Source: Kiloniellales bacterium
GTDB taxonomy: Bacteria > Pseudomonadota > Alphaproteobacteria > Kiloniellales > JAKSBE01
Direction: 5' to 3'
Length of the DNA: 64,000 nucleotides
Assembly (NCBI GenBank): GCA_030066685.1
Contig: JASJBF010000033.1
Span: forward strand, 62,001-126,000
Shown here piece by piece: positions 1-8,081 of the stretch (its first letter is position 1; each line of letters opens with the position of its first letter). The notes under the pieces were generated by a model that was given only the letters and a program-made list of their open reading frames with translations, ran no database searches and was not told the origin of the DNA. Both the position numbers and the translations under genes were made by a program.

Positions 1-2
1 CC

Positions 3-1337
3 CGCTCGGCCGAGGGCAAGCGGGCGCACGTCGACCTCGTCGCCCACCACGCCCTGCAGGCGGAGGATTGGCGGCGCGCCTTCGAGGCCTACAAGCGGGC
101 CGGCGAGGACGCCATCGGCCGCTCGGCCCTGCGCGAGGCGATCGGGCAGTTCAAGCAGGCCCTGGTCGCCTCGAAGCAGCTGCCGGATTCGCCGGAGCTC
201 ACGGGCCGGGTGATCGACCTCCACTTCGAGCTGCGCAACGCGCTCTGGGCGGTCGGCGGCTTCGAGGAGATCCTGAGCCACCTCGACCAGGCCGAGCGCC
301 TGTCCAAGGCCCTCGGCGACGAGGTCCGCCTGGGCTGGGTCTCGGTCTACCGCGGCGCCAGCCTCTGGCAGCTCGGGCAGTCGGACCATGCCAAGGCGGC
401 GGTCGAGCGGGGCCGCGAGATCGGCGAGCGCGCCGATGCCCTGGCCCTGGAGATGGCGGCCAACTTCTATCTCGGCTGCGCCTACGTCACCTCCGGCGAG
501 TGCCGCACCGCGGAGGCCTACTTCGAGCGGGTCGTCGAGGCCCTGCCCGGCCAGCGCGCCAAGGAGAAGTGCGGGCTGCCCTTCGCGCCCTCGATCATCT
601 CGCGCTCCTGGCTGGTCTGGTCCTACGGCGAGCGCGGCGAGTTTGGCCGCGCGGAGGACCACGCGGAACGCGCCATCGCGCTCGCCGAGGAGGTCGGCAA
701 TCCCTTCAACAAGGCGCACATCTACTACGACGTCGGCTACCTCGAGATCGTCCGCGCCGACCACAAGGAGGCGATCCGGGCGCTCGAGCGGGCGCTCGGG
801 CTGATCGAGACCTGGAGCCTCGCCTACCTCTCGCCCTTCACCCTGGGCTTCTTGGGGCATGCCTGCGTCGAGAGCGGCCAGGTCGAGCGCGGCCTCGAGC
901 TTCTGGAAGAGGCCAACCGGCGCTACGCGCGCATGGGCCTCGGCCTCTTCAAGTCCCTGGTCGGCATGCAGCTGGCCAACGCCTACCTGCGCGCCGGGCG
1001 GCTCGAGGAGGCCTCGAAGCGCCTGCAGCAGGCGCTCGAGGTCGCCCGCAGCCGCCAGGAGCGCGGCCACGAGGCCTACGGCTTCTTCGTGCTCGGCGGG
1101 ATCGCCGCGCGCACCCCCGGCAGCGGCAGCGGCGACGCCCGGCAGTGCTACGAGAACGCCCTGGCGCGCGCCGAGGACCTGGGCATGGCGCCCCTGGCCG
1201 CCCAGTGCCACCGGGCCCTCGGCCGCCTGCTCTCCGAGGGCGCCGCCGAGGAGGAGGCGGCGAAGCGCCACCTCTCCCGCTCCCGGGAGATGTTCAAGGG
1301 CCTCGGCCTCTCCGAACCCGACTCGCCCCCCGGCTGA
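3..1337 (+). CDS. TPR-repeat C-terminal part of a cyclase/AAA-ATPase-type regulator (5' end outside window)
   Basis: The reading frame is open from the first bases of the window, so the start lies upstream; 444 residues are visible. The visible part is almost entirely helical tetratricopeptide-like repeats: pairs of helices with A/L/Y/G spacing recur about every 35-40 residues, for example around EEILSHLDQAERL and EEASKRLQQALEVAR. This arrangement, including the HHALQAEDW and LPFAPSIISRSWL stretches, is what follows the cyclase-homology and AAA/NB-ARC parts in large 'adenylate/guanylate cyclase domain plus AAA ATPase plus TPR' proteins. TPR regions mediate protein contacts. The catalytic part is not in the window, so any cyclase activity is inferred from the family only. 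The gene ends with a proline-rich tail and is followed by about 100 bp without a gene. Confidence 0.75.
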   Translation, partial: RSAEGKRAHVDLVAHHALQAEDWRRAFEAYKRAGEDAIGRSALREAIGQFKQALVASKQLPDSPELTGRVIDLHFELRNALWAVGGFEEILSHLDQAERLSKALGDEVRLGWVSVYRGASLWQLGQSDHAKAAVERGREIGERADALALEMAANFYLGCAYVTSGECRTAEAYFERVVEALPGQRAKEKCGLPFAPSIISRSWLVWSYGERGEFGRAEDHAERAIALAEEVGNPFNKAHIYYDVGYLEIVRADHKEAIRALERALGLIETWSLAYLSPFTLGFLGHACVESGQVERGLELLEEANRRYARMGLGLFKSLVGMQLANAYLRAGRLEEASKRLQQALEVARSRQERGHEAYGFFVLGGIAARTPGSGSGDARQCYENALARAEDLGMAPLAAQCHRALGRLLSEGAAEEEAAKRHLSRSREMFKGLGLSEPDSPPG

Positions 1338-1434
1338 CCCCGACCGCGCCGCCGGGACGGATGGCGGCAGAACGGCGGAACGGCCGTTCTCATAGCCCGG
1401 GTTTGGAACCGCCTTCACCCCCCAGCGAAGACCC

Positions 1435-1992
1435 TCAGAACGGCAGCGCGAAGTTGACGTGGACCTCGTCCTCCCCCGGGTTTTCGTCGTGGATCTGGGC
1501 GTTGGAGATGTGGCCGAGGGTGAGCCCCAGGCGCGAGCCGTCCTCGAACTGGTAGGTGAGGCCCAGCGCGAGGCGGAACTGGAACACCCCGCCGAGGTCG
1601 CTGCTGTCGGCCTGGTGGTAGGCGCCCAGGCCGGCCAGGGGCGTGACCACGAGATCGCCGTACTTGAAGTCGGCGTAGAGGCCGACGTAGCCATAGGCGC
1701 CGCGGTCCGTGTTGGCCAGGGCGCCGACCGCCGGGCCGAGTCCGTAGAGCTTGTCGCCGAGCCTGAACTCGACACGCGCGGCGGCCGAGCGCTTGGAGTC
1801 GGACTTGCGCTCGAAGACGTCGAAGACCCCGACGCCGAGGTCCAGGTAGTGCGGCCCCTGCCCCAGCAGGTCGACGCCCCAGAAGGACTCGACGACCGCT
1901 TGCTCCTCCGCCCGGGGCGCGCCGGACAGCGCCAGCGGCGCCGCGAGGACCGCGGCCGCGAGGGCACCGGAGCGCGCGACCGCGCGCCTCAT
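1435..1992 (-). CDS. PagL-like lipid A 3-O-deacylase (acyloxyacyl hydrolase)
   Basis: A 185-residue protein with an N-terminal signal peptide (MRRAVARSG followed by an alanine/leucine core, cut near APRAEE) and a C-terminal half with alternating beta-strand pattern ending in Phe, as expected for an outer-membrane beta barrel. The PagL signature is present near the C terminus: GHISNAQIH followed by NPGED. In PagL the His and Ser of HxSN and a downstream Glu form the catalytic triad; here these are H161, S163 and probably E174. The family removes the 3-O acyl chain of lipid A in the outer membrane. I chose the ATG at 1992 rather than the one at 2034 because it puts the signal peptide at the N terminus. 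It stands alone, convergent with the TPR gene. Confidence 0.8.
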   Translation of the reverse strand: MRRAVARSGALAAAVLAAPLALSGAPRAEEQAVVESFWGVDLLGQGPHYLDLGVGVFDVFERKSDSKRSAAARVEFRLGDKLYGLGPAVGALANTDRGAYGYVGLYADFKYGDLVVTPLAGLGAYHQADSSDLGGVFQFRLALGLTYQFEDGSRLGLTLGHISNAQIHDENPGEDEVHVNFALPF

Positions 1993-2108
1993 GTCCAGGC
2001 CGACGTCTTTGCCGGCAGTGGTAAGGTGTGCCATGTCCCGAGCTTGCCGGACCGAGGTGCGCCCCGTCGAGAGGCGAAGCTGCCCGCACGAAGCTCCGCG
2101 ACAACCCG

Positions 2109-2224
2109 CTCGATCAAGATCGGTTCAGACCGAACCAATCTGAACCGTGAATCTCGATCGATTTTAGCACGTTAGAGCATGATTCACGTGTCACGCCGCG
2201 TCGGTGCGACACGACCATGCTCTA
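2109..2224. repeat. Composite palindromic repeat (two hairpin units)
   Basis: Two hairpin units lie side by side. The first (about 2109-2162) begins with GATCAAGATCGGTTCAGA and has an inverted counterpart ending in CTCGATCGAT. The second (2173-2224) runs from TAGAGCATGATTCACGTGT to its inverted copy ending in CATGCTCTA. A homologous composite with the same order lies at 49963-50080. The CTA at 2222-2224 is the TAG stop codon of the large minus-strand gene. Confidence 0.85.
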
Positions 2225-4873
2225 CACCGCGCTCGGCGGGACGATCAGCTCGTCGGGATGCAGGGCGAGGTAGGGGGGCAGGGTCATGAGGGTCAAATCG
2301 CCCCCGACGTTGACCCCGCGCATCACCGTGTCCAGTTGGTTCGCGGTCAGAGTCCGGAGGTGGAAAGCCTCCAGGTCCGAGTTTTGATCGTTCGGGTCCT
2401 TGTCGAGGATCGTGGTCCCGGTGGCATCCCTGATCTCGCCCTCCATCTTCGACCAGACGCCGCCCACTTCGGTCGCGCCCGCCGGCACGTAGAAGTACCA
2501 CTTCGGGGATCCGGTCAGCACCGCCTGGGTCTCCGCCGGGAGCACCCGGAAGCTCACCAGATAGGTCCCCGAGATCTCGTTCGAGGCGCCCCCCGGGTCA
2601 CCGTCGCGCCACCAGCAGAGCCACACGCCCTGCTTGCGCGGGTCCTTGATCCGCAGCTGGTAGACGGTGTTCTCCTGCAAGCCGGTCGCGACCCAGTTGG
2701 TCCAGACCTGACTGTCCTGGGCTGCGGTGAAGGTGCGGCTGTCGACCACGGTCTCCGACCCGTCGACGACCTCGACCGTCTGATCGGCGCCGGGCGACCC
2801 CGTGACCCAGGGCTTGAACCACCAGTCCAGCGAGGTCTGGCCGGCCGTCGTCTTGACCCACAGCGTGACCGCGTCGCTGCGGTCGTACCAGGCTTGGCCA
2901 AGCGGTCGGTTTGGCTCCTCGGCCGCCGCCGCCGGCTGGGGCGCGACCAGCCCGTCGAAGGGGTCGTCCGGGTAGCCGACGACCGTGAAGGTGTAGGGAT
3001 TGTTGTTGGTCAGCCCCGCGACGCAGAGCGCGTACAGCCCGGCGTCGCTGAAATCCGGGAAGTAGGCCCCGCCGCTCTGCCAGGTGCTCGGGACCTGCCC
3101 CCAGGGCTTCTCCAGCTGGACCGAGCCCAGCGGGTGGCCGCCGTAGCGGTCCTCGAGATCGCGGTCGGCGCCGAAGGGGTCGAGCCAGGTCCAGAAGTGG
3201 TAGGTGACCAGCCCCTCGTAGCGGATGTGATAGAGGAACGCCCTGAACTCGTCGTAGACGTCGAGCCCGGCCGCGGTCTCGACCTCGGCGGCCAGGACCG
3301 CCCGGTAGAGCTCCAGGAAGCGCGTGTACTTCACGAAGGCGTTGAGCCGCGCCCGCTCCTCGGCGGTGGGGTTGGCGTCGAGCGCGCTGACCAGGTCGCC
3401 GTACATCCGGTGGAGCAGGTCCTCGGTGAGCAGCGGGGCGAAGCTGCCGCTGCGGATCCAGAGCGCCCGCGCCGTGAAGCCTTCCATGGCCGAACGGACC
3501 GCGCCGGTCGGGAAGCAGGTGTCCAGGAAGTTGGTTACCACGTCGCGCGCCAGGCCGGCGAGGTCGCTGCCGCGCTTCCGCCAGATGCCCTGCCAGATCA
3601 GGGCGCCCAGGAAGGTCGGGCAGAGCCCGGCGCCCAGCTCGCCGCCGACGTAGAGCGGGTAGTTTTCCGTGATCCGGGGCGCGTCGTTGGCCCACCAGTC
3701 GGCGAGCACGTCCTCCCGGGAGACCGCCGCCGCGCCCGGCCGGTCCCTGCTGCCCTGCCAGACGCTCATGTACCAGTAGCCGGAGAACTGGTGGACGTTG
3801 CCGGAGGCCACGAGCGTGCGGTAGCTGTCGTGCACGCTGTTCCAGTCCTCGGTGCCCTGGAAGAAGCCCTTGGTGACGACGACGTGCAGGCCCGCCGGCA
3901 GGAAAATGCCATGGCCCTCCGGATCCAGCTTGCCGGGGGCTCCCGGATAGCTGGTCGAGCCGTAGGCCAGCATGCTGATCTGCGCGTCTCGGACGGCTTG
4001 GTCCGCGTCGGCCGCGAAGGACTCGGCGACCTTCTTGGCCAGGAAGAGGTTGATCTCGGTCTCGTTGTAGGTCGTCGGGTCGCCGTCGTCGCGCCCGAAC
4101 CCGACCACGTGCTCCCAGCCCTTGGTCCCGTCCGTCGTGGACACGGAGACGTTGTCCCGGCCCCTGTCGATCATGTCCTGCTTCAGCCACTCGGCGAAGC
4201 GCTCGCAGACGACGTAGCTGCCGTTCTCGTCCTGCAGATAGACCTGCAGGCGCTTCCCGTCGTCGACGTAATGGTCTGTGCTGTTCCATTCCGGATTGCC
4301 TTCGGGGGTCGTGCTGAGTTCGAGTACGGCCCCCTGCCAGACGTGCGAGGAAATCACGGCCGGCACCGGGCCGACCATGTTGACCCGCTGCCACTCGGGG
4401 AAGTCGGTCTTCAGGGACCCCTCCAGGAAACCCCCGGCGGTCCCGAAGGCCCCCGTGTCCTGCACGTCGTGCGCCTTCGCGATGTCGAGCTCGACGGAGA
4501 TCGTGGGGTAGGTGGGCTGCACGAGGAAGGCGCTGTTGGGCAGCCACATCCTCTTGCCCAGGCTCCAGGACAGGCGCGCCACGGCCCGGGTCAGCCACAA
4601 CGCCGAGCGGGCCCGGACGTAGAGGACGCCGTCCGCGGCGGTGAAAAGCTCCCAGTCCGCGTCGCCGGTGGCCCAGTTCTGCTCGATCTCGACTCGGATG
4701 TGGTCCCCGGCGGTGGAATCCGTGATCACGACGTTGAAGGGATCGCCCGTCGCGACGAAGGCGTTGAGGTCGTCGCGCAGCCGCTCGGCCTGGGGCAGAA
4801 CCTCGGGGTCTTCGCCGGTCGCGACGCGGATGTCGACGGCCGCGGTGCCGTCGTAGAGGGTGAGTCGTGTCAT
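2222..4873 (-). CDS. Large protein of unknown function, possibly glycosidase-like (DUF4838/alpha-glucuronidase-type layout)
   Basis: An 883-residue protein without a clear signal peptide. Residues 1-110 look like the alpha/beta domain that precedes the barrel in GH67/GH20-like enzymes (RLRDDLNAFV, then LYVRARSALWLTRAVARL). Residues 120-560 are Trp- and Tyr-rich with segments such as WYMSVWQGS and YVGGELGAGLCPTFLGALIW, compatible with a DUF4838-type TIM barrel. The last third (from about 640) is beta-rich and may be a carbohydrate-binding-like module. I infer polysaccharide-related activity, but I see no catalytic pair I can name. The codon use matches the neighbours, so it is not obviously recently acquired. 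Its stop codon lies inside the terminal TAGAGC of a palindromic repeat. Confidence 0.45.
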   Translation of the reverse strand: MTRLTLYDGTAAVDIRVATGEDPEVLPQAERLRDDLNAFVATGDPFNVVITDSTAGDHIRVEIEQNWATGDADWELFTAADGVLYVRARSALWLTRAVARLSWSLGKRMWLPNSAFLVQPTYPTISVELDIAKAHDVQDTGAFGTAGGFLEGSLKTDFPEWQRVNMVGPVPAVISSHVWQGAVLELSTTPEGNPEWNSTDHYVDDGKRLQVYLQDENGSYVVCERFAEWLKQDMIDRGRDNVSVSTTDGTKGWEHVVGFGRDDGDPTTYNETEINLFLAKKVAESFAADADQAVRDAQISMLAYGSTSYPGAPGKLDPEGHGIFLPAGLHVVVTKGFFQGTEDWNSVHDSYRTLVASGNVHQFSGYWYMSVWQGSRDRPGAAAVSREDVLADWWANDAPRITENYPLYVGGELGAGLCPTFLGALIWQGIWRKRGSDLAGLARDVVTNFLDTCFPTGAVRSAMEGFTARALWIRSGSFAPLLTEDLLHRMYGDLVSALDANPTAEERARLNAFVKYTRFLELYRAVLAAEVETAAGLDVYDEFRAFLYHIRYEGLVTYHFWTWLDPFGADRDLEDRYGGHPLGSVQLEKPWGQVPSTWQSGGAYFPDFSDAGLYALCVAGLTNNNPYTFTVVGYPDDPFDGLVAPQPAAAAEEPNRPLGQAWYDRSDAVTLWVKTTAGQTSLDWWFKPWVTGSPGADQTVEVVDGSETVVDSRTFTAAQDSQVWTNWVATGLQENTVYQLRIKDPRKQGVWLCWWRDGDPGGASNEISGTYLVSFRVLPAETQAVLTGSPKWYFYVPAGATEVGGVWSKMEGEIRDATGTTILDKDPNDQNSDLEAFHLRTLTANQLDTVMRGVNVGGDLTLMTLPPYLALHPDELIVPPSAV

Positions 4874-4974
4874 GGCGCTGGCTCTCCTTCCTCATCGTCG
4901 CCCGGCCGTCCGGCGCACCGAATGCGCCGCACTGCCCGGAAGGACCGGCCCGCGCCGCCCGGTCTCGGGTGAAA

Positions 4975-5006
4975 GGCGCGGTTGCATTTCCCGGAGTTTG
5001 CACCAC
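4975..5006. repeat. 32-bp motif, copy 1 (upstream of the acetyltransferase)
   Basis: Starts GGCGCGGTTGCATTTCC and ends TTTGCACCAC. A second copy at 6015-6046 matches at 28 of 32 positions. One copy lies upstream of the AAC(3) gene and one upstream of arginase, so a shared regulatory site is possible; copy 1 also lies about 100 bp upstream of the divergent large gene at 2222-4873. Confidence 0.6.
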
Positions 5007-5220
5007 CCCGCGCGCCCCGGGTGTGGCTAAGAGCACACGGGAACGCCGCGTCCGCGGGCGGGCGCAAGGCCGGAGCTCGCCGGCCGGGAGAGATCCACCA
5101 CAGATCAGTCTTGCGTGTTCAGGTCGGCAACGAGATGGTCGATGTAGCGGCGCGGCTTCGGGGCCTCGAAGGCGCGTCGCCCGTTTTGGCGGATCATCCA
5201 ACTCACCTTGGTAAGCGCCG

Positions 5221-5997
5221 ATGCCTTTGCCCAACACCCAAGACTCCCTGCGCCGCGAGCTGTCCGACCTGGGACTCGAACCCGGAACGATCGTGATGGT
5301 GCATTCCTCCCTGGGCCGGGTGGGCTGGACGGTCGGCGGTCCCGTCACGGTGATACGGGCCCTCCTGGAGGTGATCGGCAAAGAGGGAACCCTGGTCATG
5401 CCGGCCGAGTCGCCCCAGGTTTCCGATCCGAGCACCTGGAGCGACGACAGGGTGAAGCCCGAGTGGCATGACGTCATCCGGGCGCATCTGCCGGTCTTCG
5501 ACCCGCTGACCACGCCGACGACCATGGGCGCGATCCCGGAGGCCTTCAGGACCTTTCCCGGGACCCTGCGCAGCCGGCACCCGATGGTGTCGGTCTGCGC
5601 CAGGGGCCGGCACGCGAAGGAGATCACCAGGGATCACGCGCTGGCGTTCTGCGAGGGCGAGGGCACACCCTTCGAGAAGCTCTACCGTCTCGACGCCCGT
5701 ACCCTGCTGCTGGGTGTCGGCTTCGACCGCTGCACCTCGCTGCACTATGCCGAATCCTTGGTGCCCAAGCGGCGGACGACGATCAGCCGCTTCCCGATCC
5801 TGCGCGACGGCCTGCGGACCTGGGTGGAGATGCCCGACATGGCGACCGACAACGGCGTTCACTTCCCGATCGTCGGCGCTCGCTTCTGCGAGACCGGATC
5901 GCTTCGCCGCGGTCGCATAGGAAACGCCGACGCCCTGCTCTTCTCGACGCGCGCGCTGGTGGATTTCGCGGAAGAATACTTCGCCCGCGTCCTGTGA
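5221..5997 (+). CDS. AAC(3)-family N-acetyltransferase
   Basis: A 258-residue protein that fits the aminoglycoside 3-N-acetyltransferase (Antibiotic_NAT) family in length and motifs. The N-terminal VMVHSSLGRVGW followed by GGPVTVIRALLEVIG and GTLVMPAES is the family's CoA-binding hallmark. RSRHPMVSVCARG and LLLGVGFDRCTSLHYAES correspond to the conserved active-site region with the catalytic His (SLHYAE). Family members transfer acetyl from acetyl-CoA to an amine, but many chromosomal homologues act on unknown amines rather than antibiotics, so a resistance role is not established. It is followed by arginase after about 100 bp, and both genes have the same 32-bp motif upstream, which suggests co-regulation and perhaps a substrate related to amino acids or polyamines. 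Confidence 0.85.
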   Translation: MPLPNTQDSLRRELSDLGLEPGTIVMVHSSLGRVGWTVGGPVTVIRALLEVIGKEGTLVMPAESPQVSDPSTWSDDRVKPEWHDVIRAHLPVFDPLTTPTTMGAIPEAFRTFPGTLRSRHPMVSVCARGRHAKEITRDHALAFCEGEGTPFEKLYRLDARTLLLGVGFDRCTSLHYAESLVPKRRTTISRFPILRDGLRTWVEMPDMATDNGVHFPIVGARFCETGSLRRGRIGNADALLFSTRALVDFAEEYFARVL

Positions 5998-6014
5998 CGC
6001 GGCGCGTGCCGCCG

Positions 6015-6046
6015 GGCGCGGTTGCAATTCCTGGCGTTTGGACCAC
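6015..6046. repeat. 32-bp motif, copy 2 (upstream of arginase)
   Basis: Starts GGCGCGGTTGCAATTCC and ends TTTGGACCAC, 28 of 32 positions identical to 4975-5006. It ends 54 bp before the arginase start, a plausible place for an operator or leader element. Confidence 0.6.
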
Positions 6047-6099
6047 TCTGTGACCCCAGGATTGCGTGGGCGGGATTGCGTGAGCGAGGGCAGGTAGGC

Positions 6100-7047
6100 A
6101 TGAACGAGGACACGAGAATGGGTCCGACGATCGCCCTGATCGGGGCGCCGACCGACATCGGCGCGGGGCACCGGGGCGGGTCCATGGGCCCGGAAGCCCT
6201 GCGCGTCGCCGGGCTCGGCCGCGCCCTGCAGACCCTCGGCTACGAGGTGGTCGATCGGGGCAACCTCGCCGGGCCGCCGAACCCGGATGCCGCGCCGGTC
6301 GCGGGCTACCGGCACCTGGCGGAGGTGACCGCGTGGTGCGAAAAGGTCCGCGACGCCCTCTCCGCGGCCCTCGACGAAGGCCTGTTTCCCGTGCTGCTGG
6401 GCGGGGACCACTGCCTCGCGATCGGGTCCATCGCCGCGATCGCCGGGCACTGCGCCGCGCGGGAGACGCCGCTCTCGGTCCTTTGGCTGGACGCCCACGC
6501 CGACTTCAACACGCCGCAGACCTCGCCCTCGGGCAACATCCACGGCATGCCGGTCGCCGTCGTCGCGGGCCAGGGGCCGGAGTCCCTGACCGCCCTGGGC
6601 CAGGCGACGCCCATGCTCGATCCGGCGCGGATCTTCCAGCTCGGCATCCGCTCCGTCGACCACGTCGAGAAGCAAATGGTCGTGGAGAGCGGCCTGGAGG
6701 TCCACGACATGCGGCGCATCGACGAGAACGGCATGCGCAAGACCATGGACCGGGTCCTTGAGCGCATCGCCGCCATCGGCGGCCACCTGCACGTCAGCTT
6801 CGACGTCGACTTCCTGGACCCCGCGATCGCGCCCGGCGTCGGCACCACGGTGCCGGGCGGGCCGACCTACCGCGAGGCCCAGCTCTGCATGGAGATGATC
6901 TACGACTCCGGCCTGATGCGCTCCCTGGACATCATGGAGCTGAACCCGGCCTACGACCATCAGAACCGGACCGCGGCCCTGGTGGTGGAGCTGGTCGAGA
7001 GCCTCTTCGGCGAGCAGATCCTCAGCCGCCACCATTCGACGCTTTGA
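6100..7047 (+). CDS. rocF: Arginase (ureohydrolase family)
   Basis: A 315-residue ureohydrolase, the usual length for arginase, which converts L-arginine to ornithine and urea in the cytoplasm with two Mn ions. All metal-ligand motifs are visible: GGDH (H104), DAHADFN (D131, H133, D135) and SFDVDFLDP (D235, D237). SGNIHGMP and APGVGT are arginase-type substrate-loop sequences, and the C terminus keeps the ELNPAYDHQNRTA motif. The ATG at 6100 is preceded by GGCAGGTAG; a second ATG at 6118 is an alternative start. It sits just downstream of the AAC(3)-like gene and probably serves arginine catabolism. Agmatinase or formimidoylglutamase is less likely, given the arginase-like loops. Confidence 0.92.
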   Translation: MNEDTRMGPTIALIGAPTDIGAGHRGGSMGPEALRVAGLGRALQTLGYEVVDRGNLAGPPNPDAAPVAGYRHLAEVTAWCEKVRDALSAALDEGLFPVLLGGDHCLAIGSIAAIAGHCAARETPLSVLWLDAHADFNTPQTSPSGNIHGMPVAVVAGQGPESLTALGQATPMLDPARIFQLGIRSVDHVEKQMVVESGLEVHDMRRIDENGMRKTMDRVLERIAAIGGHLHVSFDVDFLDPAIAPGVGTTVPGGPTYREAQLCMEMIYDSGLMRSLDIMELNPAYDHQNRTAALVVELVESLFGEQILSRHHSTL

Positions 7048-7053
7048 GCCCCC

Positions 7054-7088
7054 GGCCGCTGCGCGGCGTCGTGAACTGCTACTGCAGC
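7054..7088 (+). repeat. 35-bp direct repeat, left copy (fragment of a GFA gene)
   Basis: This stretch begins GGCCGCTGCGCGGCGTCGTG and is identical over 35 bp to 11985-12019, which lies inside the GFA-family gene and encodes its zinc-binding NCYC region. Here it follows the arginase stop by 6 bp with no other GFA sequence. The two copies bracket a lower-GC segment carrying mobile-element remnants. Confidence 0.85.
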
Positions 7089-7195
7089 TGACCTGCTCCC
7101 CTTCAGTCCCTCACCAACAATGAGAGTCCTTGGCCTAATATCGCTTCCGCTGACGCGATGGTAGCGGCGTTCGGCGGAGCTGGTCGGGATTGCGC

Positions 7196-7395
7196 TCGTC
7201 TTTGGGCACGAAGTTGTCCGCATAGAACACCGTCGTTCCGCGCTCGCCCCTGAGCACCGGGCCGCCGAGCTGCGCTGCCTGCTTGTAGGAAAGCCACGCC
7301 TGCGAGGGGAACCCGTGCTCGAAGACCGCGCCCCAGAGCACCAGGACGTTGATGCCCGAATAGCTGTGTCCCGTGGCCCCGTTCCGGTGCCGCGC
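7196..7395 (-). pseudogene. Fragment of an ArdC-type antirestriction/DUF1738 protein
   Basis: One minus-strand frame reads ATGHSYSGINVLVLWGAV, then WLSYKQAAQLGG and LRGERGTTVFYA. This matches the conserved N-terminal ssDNA-binding segment of ArdC-like proteins (typically ATGRPYSGIN, then WLTYKQA.ELGG and RKGEKG.TVVY). The homology covers only about 65 residues: there is no natural N terminus and the C-terminal zincin domain is missing. ArdC proteins are encoded on conjugative plasmids and ICEs and protect incoming DNA from restriction, so this is a relic of such an element. Confidence 0.65.
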
Positions 7396-7399
7396 CGCG

Positions 7400-7883
7400 G
7401 TGGACCTAAACCGGAAAGCCGCCGCCCCGGACGGGGCGGCGTCCTTGTGTGTGCGCCAGAGCGGGCGGGCCCCGGCCCGGCCGCGTCGAGCGTTACCTGG
7501 ATGGGCGGAGACAAACCGGCGGACGCCCGGGCACCGCACTTGCCGGCGACGGGCTTGAACAAGACCGGCCCCGGCTTAGCGCGTTCCGGTGGGCGGTGGA
7601 AATAGCTCCGGGAGCTAGGCTCTTGGGCCAGGCTCCGAACAGCCCAGGAGCCTGGCGAGTAGCGCGGTGCCCGGCTGCCAGGCCGGGCAGGCGCCCGAAC
7701 ACAGCGTATTAGCGTTAGGTAAACGAACAGACTTGGGGCTGAAGCGCGGCGCCTTGGTCTTACCCGATGGGCTCGGCTATCTCCTCCTGTGTGAGGCGGG
7801 ACATTCACCTTCTGAATGCTGTGTCCCTGCGCTCCGCTTTCAGGTCCTCGTCGGTGCGGGAGGTTGTGCACCGAATACCGGAG
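7400..7883. other. Gene-free, apparently decayed DNA
   Basis: About 480 bp without a convincing gene. There is a perfect hairpin-like segment around 7426-7440 (GCCCCGGACGGGGC) and many short out-of-frame reading frames. It lies between the ArdC and IS3 relics and looks like degraded mobile-element sequence. Confidence 0.4.
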
Positions 7884-7949
7884 TCAGTCGGACTTGGCCC
7901 TGCTCACGGCCTCGACCTTGAACTCTCTCGAATGGTTTCTTCTTGTCAT
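7884..7949 (-). mobile_element. IS3-family orfA N-terminal remnant
   Basis: From an ATG at 7949 the minus strand reads MTRRNHSREFKVEAVSRAKSD then stop. MTR+.HS.EFK.EAV is the typical beginning of the IS3/IS911 OrfA helix-turn-helix protein. The frame is lost after about 15 matching residues, so this is a short decayed remnant; no inverted repeats or orfB were found nearby. Confidence 0.45.
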
Positions 7950-8081
7950 CACACCTTACCGCTCCGGCCATTGTCGACCTCTTGTCAGATGTCCGTGATA
8001 GCAGGGTAAGACCCTATTCGTAGCTGCGAGGGGCTTTTGGCTTTCCAAGACCTATCGTGCCAAGCCTTCATGCTGCTACAG

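Noticed and set aside
2204-4972. A 922-codon open frame on the plus strand opposite the large minus-strand gene
   Set aside because: It is antisense to a better-supported gene, its translation is Arg/Gly/Val-rich with no domains, and long antisense frames are common in GC-rich DNA.
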